This document shows, piece by piece, positions 48,689 to 54,837 of a stretch of 64,000 nucleotides of DNA. The stretch spans positions 124,001-188,000 of the forward strand of contig NZ_JANJOU010000001.1 in NCBI RefSeq assembly GCF_024594815.1, read 5' to 3'. The notes beneath the pieces are model-generated. The model was not told the origin of the DNA. It was given only the letters and a program-made list of their open reading frames with translations, and searched no databases. Numbering within the stretch: position 1 is the stretch's first letter; each line of letters begins with the position of its first letter. This DNA comes from Roseomonas populi. GTDB lineage: Bacteria > Pseudomonadota > Alphaproteobacteria > Acetobacterales > Acetobacteraceae. The position numbers and the translations under genes were made by a program.

Positions 48689-48921
48689 GCGGGGATCCCC
48701 TGCACCCGGCCGACCCCGAGGACCTAACATCCTCGATCGCCTACGCCCTCCGCTTCAACGAGCGAGGCAAGGCGCACACGAGGGGACTGCGGGACGACCC
48801 CGACTACATGGCTGGGTGGATTGTCGCCCACCTGGCCCGTAGCCTCTACGTCGTGCTGAAGAAGGTGCCGGAACCCAGAGGGCTAAGCCCGTTCGGGCAG
48901 AGCCGGCCTGACTTGGATTGA
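48685..48921 (+). CDS. Prophage-type small protein
   Basis: 78 residues from TTG 48685, overlapping the previous stop as TTGA. The sequence IAYALRFNERGKAHTRGL, then MAGWIVAHLARSLYVVLKKVP resembles a short protein common in alphaproteobacterial prophages and islands (ALRF...M..I.AERLV.HL..SGFVVMKKPP form). Role unknown, probably DNA-related regulation. The chain of overlaps continues into the remnant at 48918. Confidence 0.6.
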   Translation: MSGDPLHPADPEDLTSSIAYALRFNERGKAHTRGLRDDPDYMAGWIVAHLARSLYVVLKKVPEPRGLSPFGQSRPDLD

Positions 48922-49043
48922 CCCTGGCCACCGACCATTACTGCAGCAGCTGCGTCCACGAGGCTGGCCACGTCGTGGTGGCTCGGCGGGTGCTCGGCCG
49001 GGTGCCGGATTGGGCGCAGGTCCACCCCGCCCGGCCGCCGTGA
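48918..49043 (+). pseudogene. Truncated HEAGH-motif (M41-like) peptidase fragment
   Basis: 41 codons from a TTG overlapping the previous stop. The peptide contains CVHEAGHVVVARRVLG, the HExxH zinc motif in the form used by FtsH-type M41 peptidases and by small prophage Zn-peptidase-like proteins. It stops after about 20 more residues, far short of any functional peptidase, so it is a 5' fragment whose 3' part was lost. Confidence 0.5.
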
Positions 49044-49183
49044 TCCGGGATGAACTCGACCTCGGTCAGTGGCCGCGAAACCGCCCCTGCTCACACCAGA
49101 AGGTTCTCACGCCCGGGTGCGCGATGAACAGCTCTGCCGCGAGTTAGCGGCGACCTCCGGCAGGATACCGAAAGGGCGGTGTG

Positions 49184-49567
49184 CTAAGCGCCCTGGATAC
49201 AGTCCCGCAAGATAACGTAGGAACCTGGGTACGGGACGGCGTTGATGCAGAGCCGTTGCTGGTTGGCGGGCAGTGTATTCCACCTAGCACGCAAGCTGTC
49301 GTAGGCCTTCTCTTCCCCATCCATGCACAACTGTCGCTCCGACATAGTCCCACCAGCTTGTTCGCAGCCAAGTGCCGGCAGGAACTGCGGGAACACGGGG
49401 CGGGCTTCGGGTGCGCGCTGGATGGCTCGGCGCGGCGGTTGACTTCTCGATGCCGGAGCCCTGCTGGCTTCTACGCGAGGGGGCTTTGAGCTGATGAGAA
49501 GCATCGGCGGGGGAGCTTGGACGCATGCCGCGACCGCCAAGGCGCAAAGGGGGGTGTATCGGCGCAT
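49184..49567 (-). CDS. Small lipoprotein of unknown function
   Basis: 127 residues from ATG 49567. MRRYTPLCALAVAAC is a short signal with lipobox, followed by a Pro/Arg linker. The C-terminal 60 residues have four cysteines and the pattern LCMDGEEKAYDSLRARWNTL, then RLCINAVPYPGSYVILRDC, a small disulfide-type domain seen in many alphaproteobacterial secreted proteins. Function unknown. Confidence 0.6.
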   Translation of the reverse strand: MRRYTPLCALAVAACVQAPPPMLLISSKPPRVEASRAPASRSQPPRRAIQRAPEARPVFPQFLPALGCEQAGGTMSERQLCMDGEEKAYDSLRARWNTLPANQQRLCINAVPYPGSYVILRDCIQGA

Positions 49568-49639
49568 GCAGCCGACGCTAGCCACGAGCCCTCAGCCGCG
49601 CCAGCCTTCTAGGGATCCGGCAGCATGAGCGGCGTTCCC

Positions 49640-49706
49640 TCGGCAGAGCTCCAGCGTCATGTTGCAGCTTCCCTCAGGCGAACGTCAGACCCGCCCCTGT
49701 TTCCGG
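49640..49706 (-). pseudogene. Decayed junction between two XRE array copies
   Basis: Read on the minus strand it gives LIPETGAGLTFA then stop, the worn-out tail of one small XRE regulator (compare FIxExGGxxGVRLRK), followed at ATG 49660 by MTLELCRG, the head of the next (compare MTPELCRE of the copy at 50995). The intervening DNA also aligns with the copy 2/copy 3 junction near 51000. The second copy ends after about 20 codons. Confidence 0.55.
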
Positions 49707-49726
49707 GATGAGCGGACGACAGCTTT

Positions 49727-49930
49727 TCAGCGGGATCGGTCTCGCGCAGCCCGCACCAGTGCCGCGGTGGAGAGCAGGACCGCCGAGACGAGGATCCCGG
49801 CGGCGATCAGTCCCGCCGGCGTTGCTCGGGCGCTGGTCCGCAACACCGTGGAGCTGCCTACGCGCAGTTCCATCTCGGCGCGCATCTCCTCTGGATGCGG
49901 GGCTGCCGTCGGCATCGTCTGATCGCGCAT
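49727..49930 (-). CDS. Small single-pass membrane protein
   Basis: 67 residues from ATG 49930, with AGAGGGGAG upstream. One hydrophobic segment, AGLIAAGILVSAVLLSTAALV, near the C-terminus, flanked by Arg. Starts 18 bases after the broken RipA-like gene, so it is probably in the same transcript. Not recognised. Confidence 0.45.
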   Translation of the reverse strand: MRDQTMPTAAPHPEEMRAEMELRVGSSTVLRTSARATPAGLIAAGILVSAVLLSTAALVRAARDRSR

Positions 49931-49948
49931 GTGCTGCGCTTCTCCCCT

Positions 49949-50431
49949 CTAGGGCCGCAAAGAGCGAAGGAGTGCGAAGATGTAGACAATGGCAAAGACG
50001 ATGGGAACAAGACGTTCGATCCGAGTGAAGGCATGATTAGTTCTGCCCTGCTCGTTCTTCCCCGTTAGCGAAGTCTCTGCAGAGAATGGCGTGCAGGGCA
50101 GTGCCCGCTCTACCAGGACGATAACGTCATACTTGGCATTCGAAAGATTTTTGTAATTCAGTACACTACAACACCGTATGGTCGAGAGCATTAGGCCCGC
50201 GACGGCAGCGTAGTTAGCAAATGTTGTTGGGACTTCTTTGAAATTCGAGATCCCGATACGACCTGCGTTGATTGTGAAATAGATCGCGTTAGAGGTCTGA
50301 CGCCTGGCTCGAAATCAATCCCACATCTCGACAGCCAGTCTTTATTGATCGAACACTCTTTCCAACAGAGCTGGGTCGGTGGGCAAACCCTGAGGGAAAA
50401 CCTCGGAAGCGATTACGCGGCGCTTGCTCAT
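49949..50431 (-). pseudogene. RipA/SLATT-like membrane gene broken by two stops
   Basis: Continuous 161-codon frame from ATG 50431 to 49949 apart from TAA at codon 30 (50342-50344) and TGA at codon 39 (50315-50317). Around them the reading is ERVFDQ-stop-RLAVEMWD-stop-FRARRQTSNAIYFTINA, where Tyr and Arg are expected. Downstream come one hydrophobic stretch, NYKNLSNAKYDVIVLVERAL, FTRIERLVPIVFAIVYIFALL. This matches the two-helix family called RipA-like octameric membrane proteins from memory. Both stops are one base from a sense codon. Its ATG overlaps the stop of the XRE remnant before it (ATGA). The region is AT-rich. Confidence 0.65.
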
Positions 50432-50514
50432 TTCGGCTTCCGCAACCGCACCCCAGCCCCGCCCTCATCCTCCGTGATGAACCTAACGCCTACGGCCTGT
50501 AGACAGAAGTGCAT
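50428..50514 (-). pseudogene. Tail fragment of a fourth XRE array copy
   Basis: 28 codons reading MHFC, then LQAVGVRFITEDEGGAGVRL plus RKPK: the last 25 residues of the array regulators (compare LEAAGVEFIAEDGGGSGARL). The helix-turn-helix part is missing. Its stop overlaps the start of the broken membrane gene, keeping the original coupled arrangement. Confidence 0.65.
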
Positions 50515-50525
50515 GGCCTTCGACG

Positions 50526-50753
50526 TTAAAAGTGCCCTCTGACCTCTCGCGCCAGTCCGGCGAGCATGCCCTCGACCAGAGGGTCCGGCAGAGTGTTTAC
50601 GCCCGGGATCACGTCGAACTGCACCTCACGCTTGATGACATAGCACCCGGCCGCCAGCGGGAAGAGCGTTGCGAAATCGAATGCGACACATAGAGCTACG
50701 GCAAGGACACGAAACATCGTGTGGCGCTCAGTAGTGGAACCCGGGGTGCTCAT
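50526..50753 (-). CDS. Small membrane protein coupled to XRE copy 3
   Basis: 75 residues from ATG 50753, overlapping the XRE stop as ATGA. Residues 13-37 (MFRVLAVALCVAFDFATLFPLAAG, stated in part) form a membrane segment or signal; the rest, CYVIKREVQFDVIPGVNTLP, would be outside. No family recognised. The tight coupling with a regulator suggests that the two act together. Confidence 0.5.
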   Translation of the reverse strand: MSTPGSTTERHTMFRVLAVALCVAFDFATLFPLAAGCYVIKREVQFDVIPGVNTLPDPLVEGMLAGLAREVRGHF

Positions 50754-50995
50754 CCAGGTACTTTGCCCACCAACGCGCGCAGTCTCACCCCAACATCGCC
50801 CCCGTTCTCCTGGATGAACTCAACCCCTGCAGCCTTCAGGGCCGCACGGAGCGCCACCAGCGTACCCCGGCTTGGCCGATGCCGCTCGACCTCCAGGTTC
50901 CGAACGGTTTGGGATGAGCACGCTGCGGCCATCGCGAGATCCACCTCATTCCAGCCCAGCAGCTTGCGCGCCTCTCGGCAGAGCTCCGGTGTCAT
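50750..50995 (-). CDS. Small XRE-type regulator, array copy 3
   Basis: 81 residues from ATG 50995, overlapping copy 2 by 4 bases. MTPELCREARKLLGWNEVDL starts an HTH_3 domain with CSSQTVRNLEVERHRPSRGT as helices 3-4, then the family tail LRAALKAAGVEFIQENGGDVGVRLR. The whole protein is one DNA-binding domain plus this tail. Such regulators are frequent in alphaproteobacteria; targets unknown, probably the array promoter. Confidence 0.8.
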   Translation of the reverse strand: MTPELCREARKLLGWNEVDLAMAAACSSQTVRNLEVERHRPSRGTLVALRAALKAAGVEFIQENGGDVGVRLRALVGKVPG

Positions 50996-51225
50996 GCCAC
51001 AGCCTTCCTTAGCCTCACTCCTGTCTCGCCTCCATCCCCAGGGGCGAAGATCACGCCGGCCGCCTCAAGGGCGGCGCGGAGAGAGGCGCGGGTCTGCGGC
51101 GTGATAGACTGAGCGCCACCCTCGAACCTCCTGACTGAGGTGCTGCTGAGGTCTGATTTGACGCCGAGGCGCTGCGCGTTCCAGCCGAGTAGCTTCCGCG
51201 CAGCGCGGCACTGGTCCGGGGTCAC
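50992..51225 (-). CDS. Small XRE-type regulator, array copy 2
   Basis: 77 residues from GTG 51225, overlapping copy 1 by 4 bases (GTGA). TPDQCRAARKLLGWNAQRLG, then DLSSTSVRRFEGGAQSITPQ and the tail LRAALEAAGVIFAPGDGG. The recognition helix differs from copies 1 and 3, so the copies should read different sites. Confidence 0.8.
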   Translation of the reverse strand: MTPDQCRAARKLLGWNAQRLGVKSDLSSTSVRRFEGGAQSITPQTRASLRAALEAAGVIFAPGDGGETGVRLRKAVA

Positions 51226-51455
51226 AGGTGGGCCTTCTTGAGACGAGCTCCCGATCCGCCTCCGTCTTCCGCGATGAATTCGACCCCAGCGGCCTCCAGG
51301 GCAGCGCGAATGGCGGCGAGGGTTGATGCATTCGCCGGTTGATCCGCTTCGATGTGGGTGACGGTAGCAGGAGGCGCTTTGGCTGCCGCGGCAAGCTTTC
51401 GGAACCCCAGCTTTAGAGTCGCTCGGGCCATCCGGCACTGTGTCCCTGTTATCAT
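51222..51455 (-). CDS. Small XRE-type regulator, array copy 1
   Basis: 77 residues from ATG 51455. The most diverged intact copy: QCRMARATLKLGFRKLAAAA with KAPPATVTHIEADQPANAST, then the standard tail IRAALEAAGVEFIAEDGG and GSGARLKK. It heads the leftward array and lies 22 bases from an inverted repeat that could be the array operator. Confidence 0.78.
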   Translation of the reverse strand: MITGTQCRMARATLKLGFRKLAAAAKAPPATVTHIEADQPANASTLAAIRAALEAAGVEFIAEDGGGSGARLKKAHL

Positions 51456-51477
51456 CCAATCACCCGGTCGTTAGGAC

Positions 51478-51504
51478 AGGTGCCCCGTGACCAAGTTGGC
51501 ACCT
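51478..51504. promoter_or_regulatory. Inverted repeat upstream of the XRE array
   Basis: Perfect 7-bp arms AGGTGCC/GGCACCT separated by 13 nt, located 22 bases upstream of array copy 1. Placement and symmetry fit an operator for one of the encoded dimeric XRE proteins. No experimental or comparative support. Confidence 0.4.
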
Positions 51505-51642
51505 CGTTATCACATGAGTGCGGGAACGAAGCCATAGCCCTACGGCCCCAGGCCGAGTAGGGAGGATGGTAAGAGGACGAGCCGGCAACGCGCCAGACAA
51601 TCCTGAGCATAGGGGGATCAATGAGGCCCCTGAGCAGAACGC

Positions 51643-51689
51643 AAAAAGCGGCCGGCAGACGATGCCCCCTGCCCCGCCTGCCGGCCGCT
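51643..51689 (-). terminator. Rho-independent terminator of the XRE gene at 51727
   Basis: 12-bp perfect stem AGCGGCCGGCAG/CTGCCGGCCGCT with a 19-nt loop, followed on the minus strand by TTTTGC. Located 38 bases after the stop of the 99-residue regulator; it separates that gene from the array. Confidence 0.75.
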
Positions 51690-51726
51690 CTCACGCGCCC
51701 GATCGGAAGACGGGGCGAGGCGAAGT

Positions 51727-52026
51727 CTACCCGACCGGAGAACGCATTGCATCAATCACAGCCTGCACTGCTCTCACCTGCGCAAGAGTGAGCCTGGCCA
51801 CTAAAGCGGTGGGCTCCGCGTCACCGCCGCCGATGAGCTGGGCAGGCGGAACGTTGAGGATCTGGGCTAGTTCGGCCAGCACATCCAAACGCGGCTCACG
51901 GCGGCCCATTTCCCACCCGGCATACGCCGCCTGAGATACGCCAAGTATCGTGGCGATGGCCCTCTGAGACAAACCCGCCACCCGACGGGCAGCGGCCAGG
52001 CGCGAGGGGAGTTCATCCGTCATCAT
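51727..52026 (-). CDS. XRE-family repressor-like protein
   Basis: 99 residues from ATG 52026 (or the adjacent ATG 52023). Classic HTH_3: RLAAARRVAGLSQRAIATIL, VSQAAYAGWEMGRREPRLDV, LAELAQILNVPPAQLIGGG. The C-terminal 30 residues are helical and short, so there is no peptidase or ligand domain. It resembles phage Cro/CI-like or plasmid regulators. Terminated by its own hairpin. Confidence 0.85.
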   Translation of the reverse strand: MMTDELPSRLAAARRVAGLSQRAIATILGVSQAAYAGWEMGRREPRLDVLAELAQILNVPPAQLIGGGDAEPTALVARLTLAQVRAVQAVIDAMRSPVG

Positions 52027-52028
52027 GG

Positions 52029-52160
52029 ATGAGAGTGATCGCCGAGTTGGACCGAGCAGGACGGGATAATCTGCTTCTGGCAGCCGTCGAGGAACTTGCC
52101 GAGATGACACGTTTCCATGGCGACCTCGCTCATGAGCTCTGGCGCGCCGCACTGTCCTAA
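52029..52160 (+). CDS. Possible 43-residue protein divergent from the XRE gene
   Basis: MRVIAELDRAGRDNLLLAAV followed by EELAEMTRFHGDLAHELWRA and a short end. It looks like a helical protein with balanced charge, but its ATG lies only 2 bases from the XRE start on the other strand, leaving no room for separate promoters. Either this is chance or one of the two starts is wrong. Confidence 0.25.
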   Translation: MRVIAELDRAGRDNLLLAAVEELAEMTRFHGDLAHELWRAALS

Positions 52161-52314
52161 CAGGTACGTCGGAGACTTACGGGATCGGCAGCCGGCGCGA
52201 GAGCGTCGAACATGAGCGTTCCATTTTTCTGGGGTGCCGGAAGCCGTCCGGCGGCGGTACGGTCGCGGCTCTCTGAACAGGAGCCGTGGCGTCGGAGGTC
52301 GGTGGCCGAAGGAC

Positions 52315-52509
52315 ATGGCGCGCCTCTTGGGCCTGGAGACGGTGGACTTGCCGTCCCAGCCCCGCCTCGTGATTGTCACCTACATGACGGAGCAGGGAGT
52401 ACGCCTGGCGCATATGCCACTCTGGCGTGCGGAAGAACTCGGCCTCATTGAGGCCCTGCAGGACGGCCGCTTCATCTTTGCGTCCGAGTTGGAGGACGCT
52501 TCCGTCTAG
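52315..52509 (+). CDS. Small unknown protein
   Basis: 64 residues from ATG 52315. MARLLGLETVDLPSQPRLVI, then HMPLWRAEELGLIEALQDGR and FIFASELED. GC-rich third positions support coding. Earlier in-frame starts exist, but the sequence before 52315 is Arg-rich and unlikely. Not recognised. It faces the 100-residue protein on the other strand. Confidence 0.45.
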   Translation: MARLLGLETVDLPSQPRLVIVTYMTEQGVRLAHMPLWRAEELGLIEALQDGRFIFASELEDASV

Positions 52510-52525
52510 CCACCCGGGCGCGGGA

Positions 52526-52828
52526 TTACGCGATATCCTTGAACACCGGCACCTCGGGCAGGGGCCGATCATCACCGGCGAGGATGAGCCGCTCGGCCGC
52601 GACGTGCCGGATCTTCGCGGCCGCAAGGGTTAGGACGCTGATGAAGGCATGGGCGCGCGCCAATTTGCGCCGCGCCATAGCCAGCGCCATCTCCAGTTCC
52701 TCCTCATCCTCCTTGTTGATGGCGTCCCGCCGCGAGCGGATGGCGCCGCCGGCGGTGAGCAACCCGGCAAGGCCGGTGAAGAACATGGAGCCGATGGCGA
52801 CGATCTGCTCTGCGGTCAGGCTAGGCAT
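52526..52828 (-). CDS. Small membrane-associated protein, phage-like
   Basis: 100 residues from ATG 52828. An N-terminal hydrophobic helix (VAIGSMFFTGLAGLLTAGGAI) follows TAEQ; then a charged helical stretch, INKEDEEELEMALAMARRKL, and a second hydrophobic helix around HAFISVLTLAAAKI. The style resembles small phage lysis-region or virion-associated proteins, but no family is certain. The upstream membrane fragment overlaps its start by 8 bases. Confidence 0.55.
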   Translation of the reverse strand: MPSLTAEQIVAIGSMFFTGLAGLLTAGGAIRSRRDAINKEDEEELEMALAMARRKLARAHAFISVLTLAAAKIRHVAAERLILAGDDRPLPEVPVFKDIA

Positions 52829-52976
52829 ATCGGCGCCACAACCTACACGAGAGGATACCCGCGATCGTCCTGAGCGCGAGCAGCAGGGGGATGATGGGGG
52901 AGAACGGGTCGAGGCTCATTGCGCCCACGCAGACCGTCACGTGCGCGAGGACGACATAGCCGGCCGTCTGCCTGAG
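52821..52976 (-). pseudogene. Membrane-protein gene cut by the right repeat
   Basis: The frame ends LRQTAGYVVLAHVTVCVGAM, SLDPFSPIIPLLLALRTIAG, ILSCRLWRRYA: two hydrophobic helices with no convincing start before the duplicated block begins at about 52979. Its stop overlaps the next minus-strand gene by 8 bases, as true operon neighbours do. It therefore looks like a 3' remnant whose 5' end was replaced by the duplicated sequence; a short GTG-start protein is the alternative. Confidence 0.4.
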
Positions 52977-52981
52977 CCGTG

Positions 52982-53221
52982 ATGGAAGTGGAGAGCAGCG
53001 TTGCCAAACTGCGCCGTGACGGCGACCCCGAGCAGGTGCAGGCTTGGTTGGAGGAGCTGCGCGATGGCTTCGCCGAGGCGTCCGAGCAGGCGGCGGAAGC
53101 GGTGGACGAGGTGGAGAGCAGCCAGAGGGCAGAGCGGCGCAAGGCCGAGAACGCTGTGGTCTGCCTGCGCGCCATCGGTGCGGCGTTCGGCCGCGCGCTG
53201 CAAGAACCCGTCCTGGCATAG
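52982..53221 (+). CDS. Small helical protein, copy B of the duplicated island gene
   Basis: 79 residues from ATG 52982 (GTG at 52979 possible; TGA lies just before). It equals the last 75 residues of the protein at 47707 with few changes, and lacks that protein's first 33 residues. The near-identity extends through silent positions, so the duplication is young or homogenised. Confidence 0.55.
   Translation: MEVESSVAKLRRDGDPEQVQAWLEELRDGFAEASEQAAEAVDEVESSQRAERRKAENAVVCLRAIGAAFGRALQEPVLA
53021..53170 (+). repeat. 150-bp direct repeat, right copy
   Basis: Partner of 47841-47990 in the same orientation. Recombination between the two would delete 5,180 bp holding the XRE array. Confidence 0.9.
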
Positions 53222-53442
53222 GCGAGAGGCCGTCACCTCGCCAGCTCCGGAGAACCCGCGATATCCACCGCAGCGCTTGCCCGTTTAGCGTGTGGCAGGA
53301 GGCGCGTGGGTCGGCGCCTGCGGGAGCGTCCATCCGATGGTGGCGACGTCGAGCATCTACTCGCGCGAGAATATCTGCCTTATTAAGTCCGCATTAGTTG
53401 ACGGCGCGGTATCATAAACGTTACGATTACGCACTCAATCCG

Positions 53443-53625
53443 ATGCGAGACGCTCCCGTGACCCAAGCCCAACGTGCCTTGCTTCTTGCTATCGCGCGAA
53501 GGCTCGCGCAGGACGACGCGGGCAATGCGAAAATTGCCGGCGTCGAGCCCGCAAATGACGGATTTATAAGGCTCATCGCAGCCGTTGAAGACGAACACAG
53601 ATTGTCCTACGAGGGTTCGGATTAG
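53443..53625 (+). CDS. Small unknown protein
   Basis: 60 residues from ATG 53443; a TTG at 53398 would add 15. RDAPVTQAQRALLLAIARRL, then AQDDAGNAKIAGVEPANDGF and IRLIAAVEDEHRLSYE. Helical and acidic, less GC-rich than core genes. Not recognised. Confidence 0.4.
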   Translation: MRDAPVTQAQRALLLAIARRLAQDDAGNAKIAGVEPANDGFIRLIAAVEDEHRLSYEGSD

Positions 53626-53971
53626 TGCGCCGCAATTTTTGCGTCATATTCACCGAAAGAATGCACACGGACGTTGCGCCGGTGTTCTTTGATTATCTCC
53701 TGGCTGCTGCCATCAGCCCTGGCGCCGAATAGAAAGGGGCCGCCGATCAGTACCGCCTTTCGTGCGGACAACTGAACTTATGCCGGGCTCCCCATCCTTG
53801 TTCTAGCATGTCGCAGTGCAACCTTTTTGCCGGTCAGCATCGCCCTCTCAGAAGCGATCGCCCCCGGCCCGGCAGATTGAGTCAGGCGCCGGCCTTCTTG
53901 TCCGGCCCGGGCTCCCGGAAAGCCCACGCTGCGCCAGGATGGTGTTCCCGCCACCGCAGCGCCCTCCGGAG
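53626..53971. other. Island edge without a visible gene
   Basis: About 345 bases. The first 170 are AT-rich with no good ORF. The remainder becomes GC-rich toward the SNase-like gene. No tRNA, integrase or repeat was seen that would mark an attachment site. Confidence 0.4.
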
Positions 53972-54607
53972 ATGGCAAGGCGACACGCAGCGGCTTGTGC
54001 CAGGGCGTCAGCCCTTGCTAGGCAGGCCGCAGTGCTTCCCCGTCGCCGCATCTTCCGTCCCGCCCCCTCCCCCCGCGCCTGGCGCGGGCCCTTGCTGCTG
54101 CTCGGCCTCGCGGCCGGCGCGGCGACCTTGGTAGGCCTGGGCGGCCCCACGCAGCTCTTCGGCAACTCCCCGCGCGAGCAGGAATGGGCTGCCGCACCGG
54201 CCGACGTGCGGGTGGTGGACGGCGACACGCTCCGCCTCTCCGATCGCATTGTACGCCTGCGCGGTCTGGAGGCCCCCGCCCGTGGCCAGGCCTGCCGGGA
54301 TGCGGCGGGGCGGGAATTCGACTGCGGCGCCGGATCGGCCGAGGCGCTGTCCCGCCTCCTGGGCGGGCGGGGCGTCTCCTGCCGCGTGCGCGGGCGGGAT
54401 CGCTTCGGCCGTGGCCTGGGGCAGTGCTCCACCCTCGGCGGGACCGACGCGGCGGGTGTGGAGCTGAACGGCGCCCTGGTCTCCGCCGGATGGGCCCTGG
54501 CCGAGGATGAGGGCCTGGCCGGGATGGAGGGCGCGGCGCGCGCCTCCGGCCGGGGTCTCTGGGCCACGGGCGTGCGGCCGCCGGAGGGCTGGTCCGCCAG
54601 CCGCTGA
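53972..54607 (+). CDS. Membrane-anchored thermonuclease-like (SNase) protein
   Basis: 211 residues from ATG 53972. A basic N-terminus leads to the membrane anchor RGPLLLLGLAAGAATLVGLGG. The SNase domain has VRVVDGDTLRLSDRIVRLRG with LEAP where LDAPE is common, CRVRGRDRFGRGLGQC for the second active Arg, and the closing ASGRGLWATG. Active residues Asp/Arg/Arg are retained and the Glu position is uncertain. A periplasmic nuclease is likely. It borders the island but has core-like codon use. Confidence 0.82.
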   Translation: MARRHAAACARASALARQAAVLPRRRIFRPAPSPRAWRGPLLLLGLAAGAATLVGLGGPTQLFGNSPREQEWAAAPADVRVVDGDTLRLSDRIVRLRGLEAPARGQACRDAAGREFDCGAGSAEALSRLLGGRGVSCRVRGRDRFGRGLGQCSTLGGTDAAGVELNGALVSAGWALAEDEGLAGMEGAARASGRGLWATGVRPPEGWSASR

Positions 54608-54837
54608 GGACGCCGCCGCCGCGTTAGGGCGGCCTGTTCCCTGCCGCGCGCCCCCATGCGCCGGGCAACCGGCCGCGGCGCGCGCCAGTGGATGGACAAG
54701 GGCGCTGACCGGCCTATCTTGCGCCGCATCATCCCCCACGGTTTGGCCCTGGGGATGGGACCGGCCGGCGCGGCTGCAGCACCGGGCGGCCCGGCTTCCA
54801 CCATACGGCCGGACGTACCGGCTGCGAGGATCAGCGC

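Noticed and set aside
50345-50542. 65-codon plus-strand ORF
   Set aside because: Its opposite strand reads as the regulator tail fragment and the start of the broken membrane gene, which explain the sequence better.
47600-53900. Intact prophage or integrative element
   Set aside because: No integrase, transposase, portal, capsid or tail gene and no clear attachment repeat; only small accessory genes and remnants remain.
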